Assembly (NCBI GenBank): GCA_004552385.1
Contig: SFOL01000044.1
Location: 1-13,676 of the forward strand
DNA from: Bacteroidales bacterium
GTDB lineage: Bacteria; Bacteroidota; Bacteroidia; Bacteroidales; Marinilabiliaceae
DNA: 13,676 nucleotides
Direction of reading: 5' to 3'
This document shows, one piece after another, positions 1-6,619 of this stretch. The translations under genes were made by a program, and so were the position numbers. Position 1 is the first letter of the stretch. Each line of letters begins with the position of its first letter. The notes under the pieces are model-generated. The model was not told the DNA's origin, made no database searches, and saw nothing but the letters and a program-made list of their open reading frames with translations.

Positions 1-53
1 TAGTTTAGGGTATGGCAAAATGTATTCTGATCTCCAATATGCGTCCGGGCGCA

Positions 54-1940
54 TTAGAAGAGCTCAACCTCGATGTTCTGTATGAAGGCCGTGAATGAGT
101 GATCTCCGTCGACCTCCGCCTCGGAGAGCAGGATGAGGACGGGGACCTGCTCGCCGAACTTGTCTTTAATAGACACCTCCTTGCGCTCACCAATCATCTT
201 TTGCACGCCAGGAGTGACAAATGCGTTGATGAAGTCGTTCTTAGCGATGTCATCATCAGCGAAGAGCATAGATACGTTTTTACCGAGCACCTCTTCGCGG
301 CTGTAACTCCAAAGTTTCTCGGCGGCTACGTTAAAGAACTCCACGACGCCGTCGCTGCTCGTGGTAATGATGGCGTCGAGCATTCCGTCGAGCGTCTTCT
401 CATTTCGGACCTTGACAGCCTCAATCTCCTTAAACTTGGCCTCAACCTCGGCTCGGGTCTCCTGCAGCCTGATGTCGAGTTCTTTCTGGCTGTCTTGCAT
501 CTCGCGCTCGAGCTTGACCTGGTCGGCGATGTTAGTCTCGAGGCTAATGACCTTGAGTACGTCGCCCTCGGTGTCTCTAACGGGCGTGTAAGTAGAGAGC
601 AGCCAGACCTCCTCGCCCCTCTTGGAGCGCCTGCGTACGCGGCCGTTGAAAGTCTCACCCTTGTTAATGGTCTCGAGAATCTGGTCGAGCTCGGCCTGGT
701 CTTCCTTGAAGAAGAATATGCTCATGTTCTGCCCCTCGATCTCCTCGGCCTTATAGCCGAAAGTGCGGAGGAAGTTGTCATTGACATTGAGTAGCGAGCC
801 GTCGGTGGCGAAAGTGACGGAGATGGAGGCGTGGTCAATTGCCGCCATGACGCCCTTCATCTCAATCTCGTTGCGGCTGTTGAGCTCCTGAGTTGCCCTC
901 ATCTCCTCGAGGTGCTGCTGTGAGACCTCCTCCTGCTCTCGCATTCGTGCGGCCTGTTGCTGGGTCTCCTGGAGGAGTATCTGGGTCTGCATATTCGTCT
1001 TGACGGTGGAGATGGTCATGGCGATGCTCTCCGCGGTCTTCTCGAGGAACTCGATCTCGTGCTTGAGCAGCAGCTGAAGCGACGCCATCTCGATGACACC
1101 GTACACGACGTCGTTCGCCTTGAGCGGGACGAGGATGATGGCGGTAGGGTCGCCCTCGCCGAGGCCAGACGTCACGGTGACGTAGTGAGGCGGCAGCTCG
1201 GTCATGTAGATGGTCCTCTGCTCCAGAGCGCACCTGCCCACGAGGCCTTCGCCCCAATCGATAGTCTTCTCGGCGTATTTGCGCCGGTCGTAGGCTATGA
1301 AGGATGTGAGCTCGAAGAACTTCTTGCCGTTGTCGCCTTTCTCCTCGCCCGTGTGGAGCAGGAAGAAGCCGGCCTGGGTGAGGTTGACGTAATCCACGAG
1401 GTAGCGGATGATGTTGTATGACAGCTCCTGCATGTTGTCATTGTTGCGGCGCAAAATCTCGCCGAACTCCGCCACACCCTTGGTCACCCAGGTTCGCTGC
1501 TGCTCCTCCTCGCGCCTCTTGGCATCCTCCTTCTGGTTCTGCTTGAGGCTCTTTTGAAGCTGGACGAGCGAGGTTATGAGCTCATCATCCTTGTTATCCT
1601 CGATCTTGACGTCGAGCTTGCCGGCCGAGAGTCCCTCAACGAACTGCAAGATGGAGTTTGACCTGACCTCCTCGGCCTTAAGCGCCTTGTTCATGGCCTT
1701 GATGATGCCTGCCATGCGCCATGAAAGCAGGTAGCCCGCGGCGGCGCAGAGGAAAGGCAGCAGGATCATCACCCAGAAGGCGGGGAACGTGCTGATGAAG
1801 TCGGACATGGTCCGCCGGCTCGCATGGTACGCTTCGGAGTCGGCGGCTATGAGGAAGACAATGAGCGCGATGACGAGACCGAAGACGAAGCCTCGCAGTG
1901 CGTAGATCCACGTCATCCGCTTCAGTTTCTTATTTTTCAT
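54..1940 (-). CDS. Membrane HAMP-GAF-PAS-PAS sensor protein without an output domain
   Basis: This 628-residue protein is the last gene of the operon, 47 bases after cheB. Two hydrophobic segments (about residues 11-33 and 53-74) enclose a loop of only about 20 residues, so it has no real periplasmic sensor domain. A HAMP-like stretch follows (about 75-130, with a G-K-L-D and D-D-E-L pattern). Next come a GAF domain (about 165-312), a coiled coil (315-360), a first PAS domain with its PAC end (about 362-472), a second coiled coil, and a second PAS domain (about 515-625) that runs to the C-terminus. There is no HisKA/ATPase, methyl-accepting, GGDEF, EAL or response-regulator domain after the last PAS. 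The cytoplasmic GAF and PAS domains probably sense a ligand, redox state or partner protein and pass the signal by contact. The clients suggested by position are the chemosensory array or the kinase-like protein at 3821-4738. The architecture is clear; the function is inferred. Confidence 0.85.
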   Translation of the reverse strand: MKNKKLKRMTWIYALRGFVFGLVIALIVFLIAADSEAYHASRRTMSDFISTFPAFWVMILLPFLCAAAGYLLSWRMAGIIKAMNKALKAEEVRSNSILQFVEGLSAGKLDVKIEDNKDDELITSLVQLQKSLKQNQKEDAKRREEEQQRTWVTKGVAEFGEILRRNNDNMQELSYNIIRYLVDYVNLTQAGFFLLHTGEEKGDNGKKFFELTSFIAYDRRKYAEKTIDWGEGLVGRCALEQRTIYMTELPPHYVTVTSGLGEGDPTAIILVPLKANDVVYGVIEMASLQLLLKHEIEFLEKTAESIAMTISTVKTNMQTQILLQETQQQAARMREQEEVSQQHLEEMRATQELNSRNEIEMKGVMAAIDHASISVTFATDGSLLNVNDNFLRTFGYKAEEIEGQNMSIFFFKEDQAELDQILETINKGETFNGRVRRRSKRGEEVWLLSTYTPVRDTEGDVLKVISLETNIADQVKLEREMQDSQKELDIRLQETRAEVEAKFKEIEAVKVRNEKTLDGMLDAIITTSSDGVVEFFNVAAEKLWSYSREEVLGKNVSMLFADDDIAKNDFINAFVTPGVQKMIGERKEVSIKDKFGEQVPVLILLSEAEVDGDHSFTAFIQNIEVELF

Positions 1941-1987
1941 CTATTATTTGGATATTATCGGGTTAAGGTAGTGCGAGGTTTGCGGGT

Positions 1988-3163
1988 TTACACGCGGGAA
2001 GAGGCGAGGATGCTGACGAGATGCCGGGTGATATTGTCGAGCGCGACGACATCGTCGACCCCGCCCTCTTTCACAGCCTCTTTGGGCATTCCGTAGACCA
2101 CGCAGCTCTGCTCGTCCTGAGCTATGGTGTGCGCTCCGGCGTCGTGCATCTCCTTCATACCCTTGGCTCCGTCATTGCCCATGCCCGTAAGGATTATGCC
2201 GATGGCGTTAGATCCGGCGTAGCGCGCGGCTGAGCGGAACAGCACGTCGACCGAGGGGCGGTGCCTGTTGACGAGCGGTCCCTCTTTGACCTCGACGAAA
2301 TACTCCTTGCCGACGCGCTTGATGAGCATGTGCTTATTGCCCGGCGCGATGAGAACCCTTCCCTTGTAGAGCTTGTCCCCGTTCTCGGCCTCCTTGACGC
2401 TGAGGCGTGAGATCTGGTCGAGGCTGTTAGAGAACGAGCGCGTGAAGCCCTCGGGCATGTGCTGTACGATGGCGATGCCCGGCATATCCTCCGGCATGGA
2501 GCTGAGGAGTACCCTTATGGCCTCGGTTCCTCCGGTCGACGAGCCGAGCGCTATGATCTTCTCGGTGGGAATCACGAGGTCGGACGAAGAGCTCTTCTCG
2601 AGGACGGCGTCGGCCGTGTATTTGGGCTGGACGTTAGAGATGCTGGCCGAGGGAATCGTCGTGCGCACGGTGGAAATGCGCGAGACGGGCTGCGGAGCGG
2701 GTGCCGGCCTGGTGGGGTTGACCTTCTCCATTATGTCGTCGGCCTTAATCCTGCGGAGCTTGGACATTGCCGCGGCCTTGACGGCGTCGCAGAGCATGAT
2801 GTGGCTCTCCTGGAAAAAGACGTCGGGGTTCATAGAAGGCTTTCCGATGACCTCGCTGGCCCCATACTCGAGGGCTTTCATGGCGGCCTCGGTGCCCTTG
2901 GTGGTAAGAGAAGAAATGACGACGACCGGTATGGGCCTCTGCGCCATTATTTTGCGCAGGAAGGTGAGGCCGTCCATGCGCGGCATCTCAATGTCGAGTG
3001 TTATGACATCGGGCACCTCGCGCATGATCTTCTTCACGGCGATTATGGGGTCGGCGGCCGTCCCCATGACCTCAATCTCGGGGTCGGCCTCGAGGATGGC
3101 CGAGAGAGACTGGCGAACTACCGCCGAGTCGTCAACAACAAGGACCTTGATCTTATTATCCAT
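1988..3163 (-). CDS. cheB: CheB, protein-glutamate methylesterase/deamidase
   Basis: CheB removes receptor methyl groups and deamidates receptor glutamines, driving adaptation; phosphorylation by CheA activates it. The 391-residue protein has an N-terminal receiver with acidic pair D11/D12 (V-V-D-D-S) and phospho-acceptor D57 in the T-L-D-I-E-M-P motif. A Ser/Pro/Ala-rich linker covers about 145-200. The C-terminal esterase domain carries the family triad: S209 in G-S-S-T-G-G, H235 in V-Q-H-M-P and D331 in G-M-G-N-D-G. I start at the ATG at 3163 (MDNKIKV), because the receiver begins there. An in-frame ATG seven codons upstream would add residues that do not match the family. It follows cheD after an unusually long spacer of 174 bases. 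Length and motifs are normal for CheB. Confidence 0.95.
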   Translation of the reverse strand: MDNKIKVLVVDDSAVVRQSLSAILEADPEIEVMGTAADPIIAVKKIMREVPDVITLDIEMPRMDGLTFLRKIMAQRPIPVVVISSLTTKGTEAAMKALEYGASEVIGKPSMNPDVFFQESHIMLCDAVKAAAMSKLRRIKADDIMEKVNPTRPAPAPQPVSRISTVRTTIPSASISNVQPKYTADAVLEKSSSSDLVIPTEKIIALGSSTGGTEAIRVLLSSMPEDMPGIAIVQHMPEGFTRSFSNSLDQISRLSVKEAENGDKLYKGRVLIAPGNKHMLIKRVGKEYFVEVKEGPLVNRHRPSVDVLFRSAARYAGSNAIGIILTGMGNDGAKGMKEMHDAGAHTIAQDEQSCVVYGMPKEAVKEGGVDDVVALDNITRHLVSILASSRV

Positions 3164-3337
3164 TAGGCAGAATGATATGTGCAAACGGCCGCTGAGTCAT
3201 AGCCCGCAGCGCGCGGGAGTCGTCAGGACAGAATAGCCTTATATTTAACGTTCAAGCCGACCTGGGGCCGCCCCCTCGAGAGGAGGGCGGCCACCGAGCC
3301 GGTTGTGTATGGCGTTGCCGGAAGCCCGCCCGGGGAC
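3164..3337 (-). other. Long cheD-cheB spacer with GC-rich hairpins
   Basis: This 174-base gap is long for this operon. It contains a very stable inverted repeat at 3266-3292 (arms GGCCGCCC and GGGCGGCC, extended by a few pairs past a bulge) and a smaller one at 3203-3217 (CCCGC/GCGGG). Neither is followed by a T-run on the minus strand, so these are not standard intrinsic terminators. They could be RNA-processing or stabilising structures that set the relative amount of CheB. No convincing TAnnTTTG promoter was found in the gap. I see no small gene here. Confidence 0.5.
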
Positions 3338-3811
3338 TTAGAGCGACCTCTTTTCAAGATATTTATGCCTGACCTCGCCGGTGTCGGTGAAGAAGAGGAT
3401 TTTGCGCCCCCTCTTGCCTCCGAGGCAAGAGCTGACTATGGGTATGCCGTAGTCGGCGAGCATATTTTTTGCCACCTCGATGTTGCGAAGCCCGATCTGT
3501 GTTGCAGACCGGCCGTCGACGGACTCGATGAGCTCGCCGCCGCCGAATACTTTGGCCTGGAGGTCCTCGACGCGGCAGCCCATGAACTTCATCTTTTCGA
3601 CGAGCTTGTCAATTGCGATGTTGCCGTACTTGGGCGAGGCGAGGTCGGTGCCCGTCCAGTATGGCAACATATAGTGGTTGATGCCGCCGAACCGCAGGGT
3701 GGGATCCCAGAGGCATACGGCGACACACGAGCCGAGAACCGTCTTGACCACATACGGCTCCCTGCTGGCGAAAAACGACGAGGGATACAGGAAATGCTGC
3801 GAATATTCCAT
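3338..3811 (-). CDS. cheD: CheD, chemoreceptor glutamine deamidase
   Basis: CheD converts specific receptor glutamines to methylatable glutamates. In other bacteria it also binds CheC, but no CheC gene lies in this window. The 157-residue protein has the family signature: V-L-G-S-C with catalytic C29, followed by H46 in G-G-I-N-H-Y-M-L-P. The Cys-His distance of 17 residues is as in characterised CheD proteins, and a Thr (T24) sits just before the Cys loop. The conserved K-Y-G-N-I-A and V-F-G-G-G-E stretches are also present. I choose the ATG at 3811; the codon before it is GTG and could also be used. It starts 9 bases after the kinase-like gene. Its presence suggests that the operon MCP is translated with Gln at one or more adaptation sites. 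Confidence 0.93.
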   Translation of the reverse strand: MEYSQHFLYPSSFFASREPYVVKTVLGSCVAVCLWDPTLRFGGINHYMLPYWTGTDLASPKYGNIAIDKLVEKMKFMGCRVEDLQAKVFGGGELIESVDGRSATQIGLRNIEVAKNMLADYGIPIVSSCLGGKRGRKILFFTDTGEVRHKYLEKRSL

Positions 3812-3820
3812 CACCGCTGT

Positions 3821-4738
3821 TTAAAACAGATCCACGTCATCGTCAGTATCGAAGAACATGCCTCCGTCGTCACCTCCGAAAGGATCCGTGTTGACGACCT
3901 TGAGACGGGGGATTGAGATGGTGAACGTCGACCCCTCGCCCTTGACGCTCTTGATGTCCATCTGGCCCTCAAGCACATCGAGCAGCGCCTTGGCTATCGA
4001 GAGGCCGAGGCCGTGCCCCTGGTTGATGGAGTTGATGCCGGTGTCGAGCCTCTTGAAACGCTCGAAAATGATGTTCTGGTTCTTCTCCGAGATGCCGGTG
4101 CCGAAGTCCTGGACGGATATGTACAGCAGATCGTCATCAATCCAGCACTTGACGATGACTTTGCTGTTCTTGTAGCTGTATTTTACGGCGTTGTTGAGAA
4201 TGTTGCTGATGATCTGCTTAAGCTTCTCGGCGTCGGTGTTGAAATAATAGTCCTTCTCGCCGAAACCGAGCTGAATCTCGTAGTCGAACTCAATATCGAT
4301 GCCCATTTTGCGGGTGACAATGGAGAAAGAGTCGATGACACCCTGGACGAGCTGACGGATGTGGACCTTTTGGACGTTGGGAAGGATTTCGCCGGCCTCA
4401 ATTTTAGCCGCCGTGAAAATATTCTTGAGCTGGAAGTCGAGGTTGAAAGCCTCATTGTGAATGAGCGCAACCATTGAGACGATCTTCTTCCAGTCTTGCT
4501 TCTCGACCGAGAGGATGGCCTTAGAGAGGCCGATAATGGAGGTGAAGGGGTTGACGATCTCGTTCGTGACGTTCGATATGAAGTGGCTCTTGAGGGCCTC
4601 GGAGTCCTTAAGCCTCTTGCCCATGGACTGATGCTCGGCCTGGAGCTCGGCAAATCTCTTCTCAATGTCAGATTTCTCTTCGAGCCTTTGCTTGAGGACC
4701 TTAAGAAGCTGCTTGTCAGTAATGTTAGTGTTATCCAT
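3821..4738 (-). CDS. Histidine-kinase-like protein with Asn at the phospho-His position
   Basis: This 305-residue protein has no membrane segment or recognisable sensor domain. It begins with a coiled coil (about 8-50), followed by a HisKA-like dimerisation region and an HATPase domain (about 165-280). The H-box reads V-T-N-E-I-V-N-P where kinases have S-H-E-I-R-T-P, so the phospho-accepting His is N59 (codon AAC at 4564-4562) and the usual R-T is V-N. The ATP-binding boxes look intact: N-box with N-I-L-N-N-A, G1 D-F-G-T-G-I, F-box F-E-R-F and G2 G-H-G-L-G-L. H52 lies exactly seven residues upstream, on the same helix face. The C-terminus is an acidic tail ending D-V-D-L-F. It lies between cheR and cheD, so a role in the chemosensory complex is likely. 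It may be a pseudokinase, an ATP-dependent scaffold, or a kinase acting on another protein. Family assignment is firm; function is unknown. Confidence 0.88.
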   Translation of the reverse strand: MDNTNITDKQLLKVLKQRLEEKSDIEKRFAELQAEHQSMGKRLKDSEALKSHFISNVTNEIVNPFTSIIGLSKAILSVEKQDWKKIVSMVALIHNEAFNLDFQLKNIFTAAKIEAGEILPNVQKVHIRQLVQGVIDSFSIVTRKMGIDIEFDYEIQLGFGEKDYYFNTDAEKLKQIISNILNNAVKYSYKNSKVIVKCWIDDDLLYISVQDFGTGISEKNQNIIFERFKRLDTGINSINQGHGLGLSIAKALLDVLEGQMDIKSVKGEGSTFTISIPRLKVVNTDPFGGDDGGMFFDTDDDVDLF

Positions 4739-4749
4739 ATCGAGGTATG

Positions 4750-5625
4750 TTAATTTCGTTTGAAGATAGTGGGCTTAATGTTAGTGAGGGGCACGTCCAT
4801 GCTCGACATCGACTCGGAGTGTCCGATGCAGAGATATCCGCCTTTCCTTATTTTTGTGCAGATCTTCCTTATCACCTTTTCCTGCGTCTCCCTGTCGAAA
4901 TAGATGAGCACGTTACGGCAAAAGACGACGTCGAACTCGCCATTTATATCGTAAACGGGGTCCATCAGGTTTAGATATTTAAGTGAAAAATTCCTTTGCA
5001 GCAGCGGGGCCACCCTTACCGTCGGGTTCGCCCTGTCTTTGCTGCGGAGGAAGTATTTCCTCTTGAGATCGAGGGGGATCATGTCAACGGCCTTTTCGGG
5101 GTAGACACCCCTGGCAGCCTTCTCAAGCACGTTTTGCGAGATGTCTGTGCCGAGTATTGAGAAGGAGAATGTGGGGTTGTCAAGAGCGAACTCATTGAGC
5201 ACCACCGCCATGGTATATGGCTCTTCGCCGCTTGAGCACGCCGCGCTCCAGAGGTTAACCCTGTTTCGCCCCTCGGCCATGAACTCGGGCAGAGCCACGT
5301 TGCGGAGGAAGTCGAAATGGACCGGCTCGCGGAAGAAGTCCGTCTTGTTCGTCGTGACGACGCTCAAGAAATTGTAAAGTTCGTTCCGCTGTCCCTCGGG
5401 GCTGAAGAAGTACCTCTTGTAGTCGGTATAAGACTTCATCTTGAGCTCCCTGATCCTCTTGAGGAGCCTGCCTTGGAGCATGACCCTCTTGATCTCGGGC
5501 ATCTTGATGCCGAACTGCTGATATATGTACTCGCTGAACTGCTTGAAGTCGTCCGGCGACAGCTCTGCCCTGAAGCAGTCGAAGTCTTCGCCCGCCATGG
5601 GATTTGCTTTTGAAGAGTCAGCCAT
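4750..5625 (-). CDS. cheR: CheR, chemoreceptor glutamate methyltransferase
   Basis: CheR uses S-adenosylmethionine to methylate glutamates on chemoreceptors, opposing CheB. The 291-residue protein has the family landmarks: an N-terminal helical domain (about 22-90), T-T-N-K-T-D-F-F-R-E (about 91-100), the SAM-binding loop W-S-A-A-C-S-S-G-E-E-P-Y (126-137), T-D-I-S with D161, F-C-R-N-V-L-I-Y-F (235-243) and a terminal G-H-S-E-S. The beta-subdomain loop (about 192-212) aligns without gaps, by eye, to the pentapeptide-binding CheR of enteric bacteria. It keeps V-R-V but lacks the usual loop glycines. The start is the ATG at 5625; a GTG codon precedes it directly. It lies 25 bases after the second cheW and 11 bases before the kinase-like gene. 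The operon MCP ends in a matching NYEKF tail. Confidence 0.95.
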   Translation of the reverse strand: MADSSKANPMAGEDFDCFRAELSPDDFKQFSEYIYQQFGIKMPEIKRVMLQGRLLKRIRELKMKSYTDYKRYFFSPEGQRNELYNFLSVVTTNKTDFFREPVHFDFLRNVALPEFMAEGRNRVNLWSAACSSGEEPYTMAVVLNEFALDNPTFSFSILGTDISQNVLEKAARGVYPEKAVDMIPLDLKRKYFLRSKDRANPTVRVAPLLQRNFSLKYLNLMDPVYDINGEFDVVFCRNVLIYFDRETQEKVIRKICTKIRKGGYLCIGHSESMSSMDVPLTNIKPTIFKRN

Positions 5626-5650
5626 CACGCCGCGATGTGTAGTAGGTTAG

Positions 5651-6151
5651 TTACTCGGCTATTTTTCCGCCTTCCTTACTATTTTTGGCCGCGTATGCCG
5701 CCATGTCCACCACCTCGGTGTCGGTGAATACCTTGTCGGGGTCGAAGAACATGCCGAGCCCGTTGGGCGTTGGCGCTGCAAAGAGGACATAGCCGGGCTT
5801 GTATGTGGTGTCGATGGCGAGCCTGTCGTCCTCGGGGATCTCAAGCACCTCGCGCACCATGTCGACGGCGAGGGCCACGTCGAATAGCTCATCGCCGTTG
5901 GTTACGGATATGACGACCACGTAGGTCTGCTCGGTGACATTGACGGGGCCGACGTTGAACTTCAGCCCGCTGTCAATGAGGGGAATGACACGCCCCCTGT
6001 GCTCAACGAGGCCTATCAAGGCTGGGACTGAGCCTGATGCGGCTTGCGGCTTGACGTAAGCCATTATCTCCACGACCTTCGAGACGTGTACCCCGTAGGT
6101 GCCGCCGTTAACCTCGAAAGTAAGGAATGAGTTGATAATTTCGTCTTCCAT
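5651..6151 (-). CDS. cheW: CheW-type coupling protein (second copy)
   Basis: CheW proteins link the CheA kinase to receptor tips in the array. This 166-residue protein has the SH3-like double-barrel pattern: an opening strand F-L-T-F-E-V-N-G-G-T-Y-G-V-H-V-S-K-V, the conserved H-R-G-R-V-I-P-L-I-D (around residues 51-60), and the V-D-M-V-R-E-V-L-E-I-P segment (about 98-108) typical of the second barrel. It is only distantly similar to the preceding cheW, differing in length, loops and C-terminus. It carries an extra tail of about 20 residues rich in Ala, Lys and Glu. It starts 16 bases after the first cheW. The two may bind different partners, for example one in the core ring with CheA and one serving an accessory sensor. 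This copy has the more canonical receptor-binding R-G-R-V-I-P motif. Confidence 0.9.
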   Translation of the reverse strand: MEDEIINSFLTFEVNGGTYGVHVSKVVEIMAYVKPQAASGSVPALIGLVEHRGRVIPLIDSGLKFNVGPVNVTEQTYVVVISVTNGDELFDVALAVDMVREVLEIPEDDRLAIDTTYKPGYVLFAAPTPNGLGMFFDPDKVFTDTEVVDMAAYAAKNSKEGGKIAE

Positions 6152-6167
6152 GTGAGAGAGGAGGTTA

Positions 6168-6614
6168 TTAAGTGAGGGCGTTGGCCAGTTCAGCGGTCTT
6201 CAGGAGGTAGACAAACTTATCGTCCACTTTGATGGTGCCGGCCACCGCGTGCTGCACCTCGTCGTTAACGTCTATGACTACCTCGCGCTTGAAGTCAGAA
6301 GCCTCATATTCGAAGACGTCGTCCATCTCGTCGACCTTGAAGCCGCATAGCTCCTCCTTGCCACCAGTCTCGATGGCGACGACAATGATGCTCTGCTCCT
6401 TGAAGGTGTCATCGGGCTCCTTGCCGAGCAGGATGCGGAAATCGACCACGGGTATCATATTGCCGTGGTTGTTGATGATCCCTTTGAAGAAGGGCTTGGT
6501 AAGCGGCACCCTCGTGGGCGCAGTGAACTCAAGTATATGTCTAATGGCCTGAGTCTCGAAGGCGAAGAACTCGCCGCCGATCTTGAAAGACGTGACCGAA
6601 CGATTCTCTTCCAT
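6168..6614 (-). CDS. cheW: CheW-type coupling protein (first copy)
   Basis: This 148-residue protein is a minimal CheW domain with no extra parts. Visible family elements are the first strand S-F-K-I-G-G-E-F-F-A-F-E, the I-R-H-I-L-E motif, and I-I-N-N-H-G-N-M-I-P-V-V-D-F-R (around residues 46-60), which corresponds to the R-G-x-x-[IL]-P-[VI]-[VI]-D core. Here the usual Arg before Gly is His. The second-barrel segment G-F-K-V-D-E-M-D-D-V-F is also present. It begins only 5 bases after cheA, so the two are probably translationally linked. It should bind the CheA regulatory (P5) domain, with which it is paired in the operon. Confidence 0.9.
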   Translation of the reverse strand: MEENRSVTSFKIGGEFFAFETQAIRHILEFTAPTRVPLTKPFFKGIINNHGNMIPVVDFRILLGKEPDDTFKEQSIIVVAIETGGKEELCGFKVDEMDDVFEYEASDFKREVVIDVNDEVQHAVAGTIKVDDKFVYLLKTAELANALT

Positions 6615-6619
6615 AGGGT

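Noticed and set aside
39..54. Small hairpin ATGCG/CGCAT at the end of the PAS/GAF gene
   Set aside because: The stem has only 5 pairs, it overlaps the stop codon and has no T-run, so I cannot call it the operon terminator. The real end is probably outside the window.
3164..3184. Upstream in-frame ATG of cheB at 3184
   Set aside because: The seven extra residues do not fit the receiver-domain start; M-D-N-K-I-K-V at 3163 does.
3266..3292. Hairpin in the cheD-cheB gap as an intrinsic terminator
   Set aside because: The stem is strong but no T-run follows on the minus strand. It is kept as an unexplained structure instead.
5626..5628. GTG start codon directly before the ATG of cheR (the same pattern occurs before cheD at 3812-3814)
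   Set aside because: An ATG follows immediately in frame, and one extra residue makes no difference; ATG is preferred.
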